Under the pieces are notes generated by a model. It saw only the letters and a program-made list of their open reading frames with translations. It was not told where the DNA came from and ran no database searches. Below are positions 36,999-48,442 of a DNA stretch of 64,000 nt, piece by piece. This DNA comes from Thinopyrum elongatum. Lineage: Eukaryota > Streptophyta > Magnoliopsida > Poales > Poaceae. Where the stretch lies: NCBI GenBank assembly GCA_011799875.1, contig CM022297.1, forward strand, positions 515,037,257 to 515,101,256, read 5' to 3'. Numbering within the stretch: the stretch's first letter is position 1; each line of letters begins with the position of its first letter. The position numbers and the translations under genes were made by a program.

Positions 36999-38579
36999 TG
37001 AAAGTGCAACTATTCCCCGGGTGGTTTTGGTAATTCATAACAACATATAGCTCATTGAACTAATATCCATTCAAGATGTATATTTCAGAAAGTTCAATGA
37101 TTGGCATGGCATGGACTAGAGATGTGGACCCCTCAAAATGCTAAGGACAAAGATTGGCTAAAACTCAAGACTCTTCATTTCTATTTTAGTGATCCAAGAT
37201 CACATTGAGTCCATAGGAAAAGCGAATACTATTAAAAGGGGATGAGGTGTTGCTTAATGGTCTACTTGCTCAAGTGCTTAGTGATATTGCTCCAAAACCC
37301 TCAACCACTTTCTCATTCCAAATATGTCCAAAACCCAAAGTCAAACTCGGCCCCACTGATTTGATCTATCCGGCACCACCGAGTTCACTTGACATAGCCA
37401 CTGCCAGAAACCCTAGACAGTTCGGTCACACCGATACGGATCTCGGTCTCACCGAGATGGCCTTGCATTCTCACTGTGACATGTTTCACTCTTTCGGTCT
37501 CACCGAGTCAGTGAAATCGGTCACACCGAGTTTGCCTGTCATTCTCTCTGTTACCTATTACTCCACTTCGGTCTAACCGAGTTGAAGTAATCGGTCACAC
37601 CGAGTTGATGTTTGCCCTAGCCCTTGCACATCAGTCACACCGAGTTGTTCCAGTCGGTCCCACCGATATTCCTAACGTTCACATTTTGAACTGAATCAGT
37701 CTCATCGAGTTTGCCTATTCAGTCTGACCGAGTAGGGTCAAATGTGTGTAACGGTTGGATTTTGTGTGGAGGCTATATATACCCCTCCACCCCCATCTCC
37801 ATTTGAGAGAGAGCCATCAGAATGTGCCTACACTTCCACTACTCATTTTTTGAGAGAGAACCACCTACTCATGTGTTGAGACCAAGATATTCCAATCCTA
37901 CCACAAGAATCTTGATCTCTAGCCTTCCCCAAGTTGCTTTCCACTCAAATCTTCTTTCCACCATATCCAAATCTGTGAGAGAGAGTTGAGTGTTGGGGAG
38001 ACTATCATTTGAAGCACAAGAGCAAGGAGTTCATCATCAACACACCATCTATTACCTTTTGGAGAGTGGTGTCTCCTAGATTGGTTAGGTGTCGCTTGGG
38101 AGCCTCCGACATGTTGTGGAGTTTAACCAAGAAGATTGTAAGGGCAAGGAGATCGCCTACTTCGTGAAGATCTACCCGAGTGAGGCAAGTCCTTCGTGGG
38201 CGACGGCCACAGTGGGATAGGCAAGGTTGCTTCTTCGTGGACCCTTCATGGGTGGAGCCCCCCGCGGACTCGCGCAACCGTTACCCTTCGTGGGTTGAAG
38301 TCTCCATCAACGTGGATGTACGATAGCACCACCTATCAGAACCACGCCAAAAATCATCGTGTCTACATTGCGTTTGCCCTCTCCAAACCCTTCCCTTTAC
38401 CTTCATGTGCAATGTTTTACATTCCGCTGCTATACTCATAGAATTGCATGTGTAGGTTGATTGCTTGACTTGTACTAGTTGCTAAAATCTGCAAACACTT
38501 AAAATTGGGAAAAGGCTAGATTTTTATTTGGTCAAGTAGTCTAATCACCCCCCCCTCTAGACCTACTTTCGATCCTACA
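36999..38579 (+). repeat. LTR of the host element split by the Tat insertion (about 1.6 kb)
   Basis: It opens TGAAAGTGCAACTATTCC directly after the purine tract AAAAAGGGGGAGAT and closes with TTTCGATCCTACA, giving TG...CA ends. The family is not named here. A TATATATACC box lies near 37773. Its internal part is represented by 6968-7066 only. The open frame at 37247-37576 is LTR sequence. Confidence 0.75.
37422..37734 (+). repeat. Cluster of CGGTCTCACCGAG palindromic words in the LTR
   Basis: About ten variants of TCGGTCTCACCGAG or TCGGTCACACCGAG occur in 310 bp. The strongest, at 37440-37458 (ATCTCGGTCTCACCGAGAT), is a perfect palindrome with 8-bp arms and a 3-bp centre. Confidence 0.85.
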
Positions 38580-38866
38580 GCTCGAAAAGTATCACTCTAG
38601 TTTAATTCAACATTAGGATAAAGCCAAATATGTAACAGTTTTAAAACATCTTCTCACCCTGTCCTCTTCCCTAGGCTAGATTAGCGAACACCACAACATG
38701 AAATCCCTAAAAAAATCATAATGCTAGGGAGAACCGGGTACAAGTCACATATCCCCTCTCCCTCGCATGCGATAACAGCATCGCTTCTCCCACGCGCGGC
38801 CACTCGCACGCCTGAGATCATGCTCATGCTCGTTGCAGCATTTAAACCAGTAGTATAATTCCCACT
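38580..38866. other. Unassigned sequence between LTR and CACTA copy 2
   Basis: No supported frame or repeat end. It presumably continues beyond the CACTA insertion at 42636. Confidence 0.4.
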
Positions 38867-39484
38867 AGCCACTACTAGGGAAAAGCCTAGCAGTAGCGCG
38901 GGTTTTTGGCCTACCAGTAGCGCGGGTGACCGCGCTACTGCTACGGCGCTACAGCTAAAGGTTAGCAGTAGCGTTGGTTAACCCGCGCTACTGCTATATG
39001 CACTTAGTAGTAGCGCTTCCTCCAGAAGGCGCTACTGGTAATTACTAGTAGCGCGTCCCAATGCCCGCGCTACTACTATTATTCCGTATTCTATTTCTTT
39101 TTTATTTTATGTCGTATTCATACACCTTTATACATGTTTTCATACAGTAGCAATTTAGAGATTGTTTTTACATTATAATGAGTTATTAAATCACTAGGTG
39201 AAAGAACCGCGGATTAGTTTCAAGTGGATGGATCCTAAGTGACCAAGTTATCATATTAATATAAAAACTCTTGCATCATATCATCACCAACAACACTAGC
39301 TAATAAGCATCATAGTCATTACCACCAACACTATTTAATCATCATAGTCGTAGTGTAGCTATCTAATCACCACCAACACTAGCTAATAATATTCATCATA
39401 GTCATTACCACCAACACTAGCTATTTAATCATCATAGTCATAGTGTAGCACATCATCATCTTCAAACTCATTCTAGCTAGCTAA

Positions 39485-40706
39485 TCACTCCTGCTGCTCT
39501 CTCTCAGGTAAAATAGCATAGAACATGTGTAGCACTCCTGCTTCATCATATTGGAGCATGCAGATGAACCTGTCTCCTAATTGTGGGCTGCGCTTCTGAT
39601 TGCTGCCCCCTAGTACTTCTCTGCGATCCTTCACAATGTTGCTCCAGTCTTTGACTATTAAGACTTGCTCGCTTTTAAAAATTCTGAATGCACTCATGTG
39701 CAATGTAGGATGTCTTGGCCGTAAGCTAACCATTGCCATGCGACCTTTAGGCTCGATCCAATGAGGCACAACTATCATCGGGAGTCCATGTTGAAGAACA
39801 TCGTAGTAACATACTTAGCAATGAAGTTTAGCTTAAAAAACAATGTATGCAAAAGATGCACTGAGGACAAATAGTAAAAATCTTACCATCTTTCCTAAAT
39901 AGATGTGACCGTAGTTCAATACGCACGCTAGTGGTCGCACGTTTTGAGTACTAAGATTTTCAAGTCCAGGAAAATAATTTGTCTTGACAGTATCAAGATC
40001 CTCAAGCCATGAAACATAATGACTTATCTCCTCGCAGTTTAGTTCAGCCCCGGGACAGTAGTAGGTCATGTCTACCAAGCGCCGGACATGTTTGCTTGAA
40101 TGGAAATAAGCTATCAATAGAAATTAGTTGTCAACTATTTTTGAATAAACAATATCCAAGACATATATATGGTTGAGAAACTCACATAATGGTAGAACTG
40201 GAGGCATCTGCACATCGACCCAGATGTCGATATTACCTTCAATATCATCTTCTGGACGAATATCAAAGGTGATAAGCATATCAGGCTCAAATGCATAAAC
40301 CTTGCATCGTGATCTCCAATTTTTGCATTCAAAATAGGTGTAGGTGTCTGCATTGTATAATTTTGCGGCAAAAGTATAACCATGCTCGGTCCTCAAGTGA
40401 ACTCTCTTTACCTCCATAGTTTCAATAGGACTGAAACCAATCTTATCCAAGACATAAATTCTTGCATGGCAGGGGATACGTTAGTAGAATAGTAAAAAAT
40501 TAAAATTATAAGTTGAAGCAAAAGAAGCAGAAGTCATGCTTAATTACAAAAAAAGACTTGTCGTTGTGACTTACTGTATCCACTTCGAAGGTCTCATCCA
40601 GCTTGATACTGAAGCGCCTACCACTAACTAAGAAATTTCTGTCGCACAGGCCGCGCTCGTCTTCACAGTATTCGCACATACCGAAATCCTTTTCGTCGTC
40701 AGACAT
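39485..40706 (-). pseudogene. CACTA-borne four-exon gene, copy 2, splice sites lost
   Basis: The four exon frames correspond one to one with 27613-28832: exon 1 from 40706 (MSDDEKDFGMCEYCEDERG), exon 2 about 40194-40486, exon 3 about 39894-40111, exon 4 to 39485. All exons remain open. On the minus strand the acceptor before exon 2 reads ACTAA|CG where copy 1 has ACTAG|CG. The acceptor before exon 4 reads CAACAT|GG where copy 1 has CAACAG|GG. Normal splicing is therefore unlikely. Exon 4 also lacks one codon (KDRREVLGG against KDRSREVLGG). Confidence 0.8.
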
Positions 40707-40849
40707 TTCCTATGTTCATAGTTGAAACATTAATCAAAAATCGATCGAAGGCAACTACCAGGAAACTCACCACACATATCACTATTACTCAATATGCAAC
40801 GGGTTGACTTTAGGTCTGTTGAGTTTTCCTTCCTAAACTCTCATCTCAC

Positions 40850-41170
40850 TTATATGGTGGGCACTCCCTCTCTGATATTGCGACCGTCGGTGATGGTCGC
40901 TACTCCTCCTTTCCCTAGTGCATTACAAATATCTAGCACAAGGAAAAGAAGGAGAAGCGACCCCCACGACAACAGTCGGCATTCTTCTTCTCTCATATAT
41001 GGTGGACACTCCCTCACCGTTTCGACCGTCGATGATGGTCGCTACTCCTTCTTCCCCTAGTGCGTAACAAAGGTCTAGCACAAAGAGAAGAAGGAGAAGC
41101 GACCCCACGACAACATTCGGCATTCTTCCTCTCTCAAATATATATATGGTGGACACTCTCCCTCACTGAA
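40850..41170 (-). repeat. Tandem repeat upstream of the copy 2 gene
   Basis: Inverse counterpart of 27140-27470, with units carrying CATATATGGTGGACACTC. The closely spaced frames at 40794-41320 come from this repeat. Confidence 0.7.
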
Positions 41171-41666
41171 AGACACACAAGGAGCCGAAACAGACCTAAA
41201 GTCAACACGTTCCATATATCGAGCAATGACATAGAAAAAATGCCCTATGTTTTGCCGAAATATCATTGAATTCCCATTCTGGCAAATCACAAGCACTCGA
41301 TATGCCCTACATTGTAGCACAAGTCATGCTAAAATTCATGAAAAAATTTAGCATGACCTTTGCTAAAGACAGGACATATCGAGCGCCTGAAATTTGCCGG
41401 GACGGAAACGAATCAACATTCCGGCAAAACATAGGCCACTCGGAATGCATCATCATCATCATCATCATCTATATTCAGAATGCATCATCATCGACATCAA
41501 TGACATGGCGACTAGCACTAGCATTTTCATCATCGACATTTACAACACATTATCATCTATATCAACAACATGGGGATTTGGCTATTCTCACCTAGAGGTC
41601 TTAAGGGGTCGGCGATGGGGACGACTGCGGGGACGAGGCAGGGGCAAATACTTAATTTCTGCATAA

Positions 41667-41870
41667 ACAAACAAGTTCTATTAAGCACTTACTAAATAAA
41701 CTAGTTCTATTAACTACTTACTAAATAAACTAGTTCTATTAAGCAGTTACTATAAATAAACTAGTTCTATTAAGCACTTACTATAAATAAACTAGTTCTA
41801 TTAAGCACTTACTATAAATAGAACTAATTATATTAAGCACTTACTATAAATAAAATTTCTAATCAAAAGA
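41667..41870 (-). repeat. A/T-rich minisatellite in CACTA copy 2
   Basis: Six or so units of 28-31 bp with CTAGTTCTATTAAGCACTTA. The related array in copy 1 lies at 26315-26570. A CATCAT trinucleotide run lies at about 41446-41470. Confidence 0.8.
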
Positions 41871-41999
41871 TCTAAAATTTCCTATTCTATTCAAAACACC
41901 TAAAATAATCTAAAAAAACTATTCTATTAAAAAACCTACATTCTACAATGTCTACATTCTAAAATCTACATTTAAATTACCTACATTCTACAAGAACAG

Positions 42000-42360
42000 A
42001 GACAAGGGAGGGAGGGAGGAGGGGTACAAGAACAGAGACAAGGGAGGGAGGGAGGAGGGGGAGGAAGGAGGGAGGGAGGAGGCGGGAAGGAGGGGGGAGG
42101 GAGGAGGAGCTACCTCGGTGGCGGTGACGGCGAGGGGGGGGGGGGCGACAGCGGCGCGATGAGGAGGGATGGATGAGGGAGCTAGGGAGGAAGGGGGCGA
42201 TGGTGGCGGGAAGGAGGAGGGAGCTAGGGAGGGAGGGGGCGACGGTGGCAGGATGTAGGAGGGAGGGGGCGACGGCGGCAGCAGCTGGCGGCAATGCGGC
42301 GGCGGCGGACGACGGGGTGGAGGAGGGAGTGGAGAGGGGAGAGAGTGAGGGCCGGGCGGC
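42000..42360 (-). repeat. GGGAGGGAGGA purine tract in CACTA copy 2
   Basis: Inverse of the CTCC tract of copy 1. The frames across it (41977-42388) are simple-sequence artefacts. Confidence 0.75.
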
Positions 42361-42635
42361 CGGGCGAAGAAGAACCGCGCTGCCTTAGCAGTAGCGCTCT
42401 TTAGGGAAATGCGCTACTGCTAAGATCAATCGTAGTAGCGCTCTTAGAAAACAGGCGCTACTACTAAACCTACTCCGGCGGCAACGTCGTGGCATTTGTA
42501 GTAGTAGCGCTGTTTTTTTCTAACGCGCTACTGCTATGAGGATGATAGTAGCGCAGTTTTTTTAAGCGCGCTACTGATAAATAGCAGTAGCGCGCTGCTG
42601 ATAAGGTTCTGTGTATAAGGTTTTCCCTGGTAGCG

Positions 42636-43440
42636 AGGACACAACAGAAACCGAAAATGACAACCAAGTGAACTTGATTTACAAAGACGATCCCTGATCG
42701 CAGATTTAGATTGCAATTCGATACTGAAAAGGGAATTCAACATAGTCCAAAATCATCCTCATAGGGGACTACGCCACTTGTGACAATGAACTCGTCACTG
42801 CTCAACCACCGGTGGAGTGTTGCTCGAGGAAGAAGTCGATGCCTAGCCGGATCACTGTTGCCTCCCATTTGGCACCCAGTCCGGAAGGAAGAAAGCAATC
42901 GCCTTTCCACTAGAATAGTAAAGGGCGACAAAGCGGCGAAGACTCGCCCTTGACCACCTTGACCCGTTCCTTCCAAGAAGAAGGAAGCTCTGGCAGGTGT
43001 CGCGGCTTCAACCCACCTCCGCTGATGATGAGCCCTAAGAATGGACTGATAAAGAGTACGCCTCCAAATCTAGCGAGTTAGTAAGCTTATTGATGGAGTT
43101 TAGCACAAGAAATCTTCCTATCGCCACTGGCTCCTCCTGCTAGATCACCATGAACAGGGGTATCTTCACCGCCCGACACCAGTTGCAACTCACACACACC
43201 AACAGGATATTCTGACGAGCATAAAATAAAACACCACTAAGGCAAACACTACACCTAGGCTACTCTATACATCAGTAGCCCCACGCTCTTCTCCCATACA
43301 TGCTTTGCCGGCAAGGTCGGCAGAGAGGGAAGGCGAACGAACCGAGAGCTCATCTTGGACTCTCAATGGAAGGGCCGGGGAGAGAAACATAAGGGAAAAG
43401 TTTTGATCTGAATCCTTCTCGACGACAATGTGTGCTCTAT
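42636..43440. other. Unassigned intergenic sequence
   Basis: GC-moderate sequence with several short minus-strand frames but no domain, no repeat end and no splice pattern that I can defend. It could be a gene relic or an unrecognised repeat. Confidence 0.35.
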
Positions 43441-43599
43441 CGTTTTTTGAGGAACAAGCCACTTGCTGGTAGCAATTCTTATTTGGCGCGTAATTCGCTA
43501 CATGCCGCTACGTGCCACTGCGCAAAGATGGGCCGACCACGTACCACATCCTTTCGAGTAATTTCCCTTTTCCAGCACCTTCACATTCCAAATTTTCCC

Positions 43600-44400
43600 T
43601 GTTTAAACTATTTTTCTTTCGGTTTTCTGCTTTTTCTTTCGTTTCCCATTTTCATTGTTCATTTTCGCATTATTAAATTCGTGAATATTTTTCATGAACA
43701 TATTTTTAATTCTTGAGCATTTTTCTTATTCATAATTATTTTTTAATCCACGAGCATTTTTTAAAATTCATGGATGTTTTTTATTCCGCGAACATTTTTA
43801 AGATTCACGAATATTTTCTACATCCACAAACACTTTTTCATTTCATGAACATTTTTTGAAACCCGTGAACATTTTTTAATTCATGAATTTTTTTATTTTT
43901 GCGAACACTTTTGAGAACTGCAAACATTTTGATTTCGTGAACATTTTTTGAAATTCGGATTTTTTTTTCAAATTTTCAAACATTTTCGTATTAAGAAATA
44001 TTTATTTGGATTTGTGAATATTTTTAGAATCCCCGGAAATTTATTGACATTCATGAAGATTTTTTTATTTTGCAAATATTTTTTTGATTTCAGGAATTTT
44101 TAACAAATTTGAGAATTATTTTTTGAATTTAAGAATATTTTAAATTTCTAACTTTGATTGAATTCACTAACATTTTCTTGAATCCACGAAATATTTTGAG
44201 TCGCGATATTTCTTTGAAATCGTCAATATTTTTTGAGTCAAACAATTTTGGAAATCATGGATATTTTTTGAATTCACAAACTGTTTTTGTATTCGTGAAC
44301 ATTTCTTAAAAAGATGACAATTTTTTTAACTTGCGAGCATTTTGTAAATTTCTAAACACTTTTTGTTAGTTTTAAGGAAAAAAATTAGTCAACACAATTC
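43600..44400. repeat. Degenerate GAACATTTTTT-type A/T-rich minisatellite
   Basis: Short diverged units such as GTGAACATTTTTT alternate with ATTCATGAA or ATTCGTGAA for about 800 bp. There is no coding capacity. Confidence 0.75.
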
Positions 44401-45068
44401 AAAATAAAAGTAACTGCCAAAAAAACCAACCAAAGAAAATATTTCAGTAGTGCTTTACCTCTGGCGATGGGCCAACACTGTACCAAAAAAAAGTCTGCAA
44501 AAAACAAAAGCCAACCTAAAACTTAGCTACCCCTTGCCCTCCCACTGAACCCTTCTTTCTATCCAAAAAAAGGAAGAGCGCACCAAAAAAATGAATTCAG
44601 AAAAAACTCCGCAACTTACGCTCTCATTGCAGCGGCATCTGTTAAAGTGGCGGCAAGAAAGAAAAGACCAGCTCGTTCCTCGTGATTTTCTCTCTCTTTT
44701 GTTTCTTTGTTCTGTTTGGAAAGGTTTTTCATTAGTTTTCTTTCTTTTTCTTTTTTTCTTCATTTTTCACAGAATTTTTTTGCTTTTCTAAATGTTTTTA
44801 TTTTGTTTTTTAACGCATGTTTACTTTTTCAATACACAATGTACATTTTTACTATACATGTGGAATATTTTTCAAATAAATGATGTATATTTTAAACTTT
44901 TTTCGTATACATGTAAAATATTTTTCAAATACACATTGAAAACATTTTTTACAGTGTATAAACATTTTTTAAAAATCACAAATATTTTTTGAAAATGAAT
45001 TTTATTCATTATACCACGTCCATTGTTTTGGATAGTATGGAACGTTTTCTATAAACATGACATTGTTG
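44401..45068. other. A/T-rich sequence upstream of the SINE
   Basis: Poly-T/TTTCTTT runs and repeated TATTTTTCAAATA words. Nothing else is supported. Confidence 0.5.
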
Positions 45069-45069
45069 C

Positions 45070-45322
45070 GAACCAACATATGGTCAAGTGGTTAGAAGGG
45101 CAGTGATATCCCATCCCACCAGGTTTTATTCATAGACTTGATATTGGTGCTCGCATTGTAGACGTTTCGTCTACAGCGAGGCGTCTATGATGACTTCGTA
45201 AATGTCAAGATACTATGCTGGCTCAGTCTCTCGAGGTGCTCATACGGATAAGATGTGTATGCATGTGCTCATAGAGGTGGATGTATGATTGTGTGTGAGC
45301 GACTTCGATTGTACAGTATACT
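45070..45322 (+). mobile_element. Au-type SINE
   Basis: A tRNA-like head with ATGGTCAAGTGGTTAGAAGG precedes CCCACCAGG and GGTGCTCGCATT. The body matches remembered Au SINE landmarks: GGCGTCTATGATGACTTCGT, GGCTCAGTCTCTCGAGGTGC, then a GTGTGTATG-rich tail. Au SINEs are short RNA polymerase III-derived retroposons widespread in grasses and other plants. It ends about 230 bp before the F-box gene ATG. Confidence 0.75.
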
Positions 45323-45324
45323 AC

Positions 45325-45331
45325 TATAAAA
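45325..45331 (+). promoter_or_regulatory. Candidate TATA box of the F-box gene
   Basis: TATAAAA in ACTACTATAAAAGAAAAC, 225 bp before the ATG, touching the tail of the SINE. No other convincing TATA element lies between it and the ATG. Confidence 0.45.
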
Positions 45332-45420
45332 GAAAACATTTGTTTCTAGTACATTGCTGTATAAACATTTTTTTACAACGCTGGGCTGGGTCTACCGCCC
45401 TTTGCCTCTCCGTCACATCC

Positions 45421-45490
45421 TCTCTCCAGAAGAAAAAAAAACACGTTCCCCAATTCTCCTTCTCTCCAGAAGAAAAAAAAACACGTTCCC
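45421..45490 (+). repeat. 40-bp duplication in the F-box gene leader
   Basis: TCTCTCCAGAAG followed by nine A residues and CACGTTCCC occurs at 45421-45450 and again at 45461-45490, within the presumed 5' untranslated region. Confidence 0.8.
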
Positions 45491-45555
45491 AAATCCTGAA
45501 ATCCCCCACACTCCCAGCAACCACCCCAACCCCTCGTGCGCGCCAACCGCCGGCC

Positions 45556-47197
45556 ATGGAGGACGCGGCGGCGGCGGCGGCCGCCCCCGGAGCACACGCG
45601 TCGGGGAGTCGCCGATCCGACGACCGGCAAGTGCCGCTGTGGAGCCCCGGCCACCGGGAGCAACAGGGAAGCCCCGACGACCTCATCAGCCACCTGCCCG
45701 ACGACGTCCTCGGCGCCGTCGTCTCCCTCCTCCCCACCAAGGACGGCGCGCGCACGCAGGTCCTCTCGCGCCACTGGCGCCCCCTCTGGCGCTCGTCCGT
45801 GGCGCCGCTCAACCTGTCGATCGACCGCCGCTTCTGCGCGGGCGACGCCCGCAAGCACGTCGCCGTCGTCTCCAGGATCCTCTCCGACCATCCCGGCCCC
45901 GCCCGCCGGCTCTCGCTCCGCCAGGCCTTCCCGCCGGGCCAGATCGACCGCTGGCTCCGCGCCGGATCGCTCGCCCGCCTGCAGGATCTCGAAATCGCCT
46001 ACGCCAAAGTGCACGGGGACGCATCCCACCACCTGCTGCCGCCGTCCGCGCTCTGCTTTGCGCCGACGCTCCGCGCGGCCAAATTCGGCAGCTGTGAGTT
46101 CCCCGAGTTGACCGTGTCCCCGAAATTTCCGCGCCTCAAGCAGCTCACCCTGTGCCGCGTCAGCATCTCGGAGGACTCTCTCCACGGCATGCTCTCTGGC
46201 TGCATTGCCTTGGAAAGTCTTTCGCTGGACCGAAACATCGGCATCAGTCGCCTCAGCATCAGCTCACAGACGGTTAGGCGCTTCAGCTTCTCTCCTCATC
46301 GGGACAAACAAGGTATCGTCACTTGCCAAGAGCTGCTCGTCCAGGACGTCCCATGCCTTGAGAGGTTAATACTACATGATTCACACATTGGTCCGGCGAC
46401 CATCCGGATAACCGGGGCACCTAAACTGGAGCTATTGGGGTTGTTGTCTCATGGCATATCTACACTAAAGCCTGGAACCACAGTTCTCCAGGTAGGCCAA
46501 TGGCGCATTCGACATTCCTATATACTACAAGCAATCATTCTTATTCACACTTGTTTTATTTTCCTCCAGAAAACGATTGATGTCAGCTTGACAACCATAA
46601 TGCATAAAGTGAAGATTTTGGTTGTTGACTCTATTGGTCCCAATCTAGATGCAATTGTTGGCCTACTCAAGTGCTTCCCTTTCTTAGAGAGGCTATATGT
46701 CATTGTGAGTATACAAACTTCTGTCTTTAAATATGGAAATCAACATTGGGTTAGACTTAATCACGACCCGCTGAACTGTCGTGTATGTGTTACTAATTCA
46801 GTTCTTTAGAGACTGCCTTTATATTATTTCGTTCTTCTGTCTGCAGTCGCACCCACAGGAGGATATGAATAATGTGCGCAAGTATGACCCACTGGATCCA
46901 ATTGAATGCCTAGAACTCCATCTAAAAAAAGTGGTATTGAAGAATTACGATGGTAACCGGACACAAGTTATTCACTTTGCCCAGTTCTTTGTTTTGAATG
47001 CAAAAGTGCTTAAGGAAATGGAAATTGGAGTTGTCAACCGCTGCAACAGCAAATGGATGCGTTTTCAGCGTAAACGGTTGCAAGTGGAGAATAGAGCTTC
47101 TCGAGATGCACAGATTGAACTAAAATGGGATACAAAGAAGAGCTTCAAATACCATGGTTTTTCCGAGGCTGATCCCTTTGACATGTCCTCATGTTAA
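45556..47197 (+). CDS. F-box/LRR/FBD protein (473 aa)
   Basis: Exons 45556-46491, 46570-46704 and 46847-47197, all GT..AG and phase 0, encode 473 residues. The start at CCATGGAGGAC is chosen because the upstream open frame crosses the leader. An Ala run (residues 4-10) precedes the F-box at about 41-80 (DDLISHLPDDVLGAVVSLLP, SRHWRPLWRS), which binds SKP1. Leu-rich segments follow (about 130-330), then the FBD domain in exon 3 (about 370-425: DPIECLELHLKKVVLKNY, FAQFFVLNAKVLKEMEIGV). The family acts as substrate adaptors of SCF E3 ligases; the target is unknown. No break is seen. Intron 1 is 78 bp, a multiple of three, and has no stop. A decayed paralogue lies about 11 kb downstream on the same strand. 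Confidence 0.9.
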
Positions 47198-47575
47198 CAC
47201 TTGATACGGTTGTGTTAGGTAGTCTTTCCAGAGACCGCGTCACAGCCGGCTTCCCTTGTTTGCCTGTCCAAGGTTATCTCACCGTTGTGATCTCTACAAA
47301 ATGATCTACTTAATGCAGCAATGGAATGCTTTCTTGCGCACTCTGGAGCATACCAGGATTTAGGAGGTTGTGCAGAAGCTCAAGATCAAGTCCAAACTTG
47401 CGATGTACAAGATGTTAGAGGGTTACTAGGATTTATGTGTCCTGTTTAGTTGCTTGTTTTTTCTCTCCTGATTGATGTCATATTTGTAAGCTGGTAGCAC
47501 CTACAAGCTCCAGCTAATATATTTGTGTAATTACCACTTGCTTTAATGAAATCCCAAATACACTTTTATTATTTT
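47198..47575 (+). other. 3' untranslated region of the F-box gene
   Basis: Parts such as CAGCAATGGAATGCTTT (about 47318) and AGCTAATATATTTGTGTA (about 47513) recur downstream of the paralogue at 59750 and 59960, so transcript and UTR were duplicated together. AATGAA near 47544 could serve as the polyadenylation signal. Confidence 0.6.
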
Positions 47576-48442
47576 ACAGTCAGCTGATTTCGAATTCGTC
47601 ATCAGTCAGTTATCCTGGCCGCCTGGTCACCTAACCCAGCACGAGGGGCTGCAGTTCAAACGAACCGGATCTCCTCGGGTTGGTTGGGCGGGTTCCTGGT
47701 TATTTTCGGCGGGGTCCCGTTTGTGTTTCCATGCCTGGAAGAGTTGTGTTGTTTTTTTAACTGAGTTTCTCAAGTGTATCTGTGCCGCGTTTCATTTATT
47801 TCTGTTTCAAAGTGTCTCGCTTTCCTGGAGATAGAAGCAGGGTGGAAAGACCAGTGGCGACTCCTCCAGGGTGTGCTGTGCACGGAGAGGGTGATGTACG
47901 CGAAAGCAGCGGTTGCCACTGGCGGACAGGGTAAATCTTCACTCTTTGGTTGTGCTCCCTCCTTTTTTTTTTTTTGCCTTCTTCAGTTCTGTTTTTAGAC
48001 CAATGGTGTTGGGTGTTTCAGTTGTGTTCTTAGTCCAATGAACAACCAATATCCACACACGCAATGTAACGGGACTCTGTTTTGAATCATCCCCTTTTTG
48101 CTACAAATTAATCATAAGATGTACCTGAATGTATGGAGGGGAGGGGAGCACTGTTATTTTAGCTTCTCGAAGGTGCTGGTATTCATGGACAAATGAGGAC
48201 AGGACATGCATTGGTAATATATCATTGCTGTTTTTGTGGGGTTTTATCTATTCAATATATGATCCTTCAGTAGTGTGGCTCAACAAATACTACTGCTGGT
48301 ATTGTCGAGTGGAGACGACTCCTTTTTTTATCATTGCGCTGAGTGCAGTCCATTTCTTAGTGGTAGATTGCAACAGTTGTTAACCCAGAATGAACAAATG
48401 GTTTTTGCCTTGTTGTGTTTGCAGGCTTCGTATCGTCAGGAG
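47576..48442. other. Unassigned sequence before the Mutator-like element
   Basis: No frame with a recognisable domain and no repeat structure beyond a T run near 47965. It resumes after 54099 on the far side of the insertion. Confidence 0.4.

Larger units (their letters stand above)
38870..42635 (-). mobile_element. CACTA transposon copy 2 (non-autonomous, about 3.77 kb), inverted
   Basis: The left end CACTACTAGGGAAAAGC is intact; the right end GGTTTTCCCTGGTAGCG is degenerate. Flanking triplets are AGC (38867-38869) and AGG (42636-42638), a near match. Subterminal AGCAGTAGCGC words fill both ends (38890-39080, 42375-42610). The gene inside (39485-40706) reads on the minus strand, so the element is inverted relative to copy 1. 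It is about 400 bp shorter than copy 1 and older by its eroded terminus. Confidence 0.87.

Noticed and set aside
40794..41320. Several short frames on both strands
   Set aside because: They derive from the 145-bp tandem repeat of the CACTA element.
42173..42388. Gly/Arg/Ala-rich coding frame
   Set aside because: It follows the purine tract of the CACTA element and has no support beyond composition.
45070..45145. Possible tRNA gene
   Set aside because: Box-A/B-like words belong to the SINE head; no cloverleaf with an anticodon stem can be folded.
45289..45555. Longer N-terminus for the F-box protein from an upstream ATG
   Set aside because: This part covers the SINE tail, TATA box and duplicated leader. 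The ATG at 45556 matches the start of the paralogue at 58043.
45324..46185. Minus-strand and alternate-frame ORFs of 176-270 codons over the F-box exon
   Set aside because: They are shadows of a GC-rich exon. The F-box and FBD motifs and splice sites select the plus frame from 45556.
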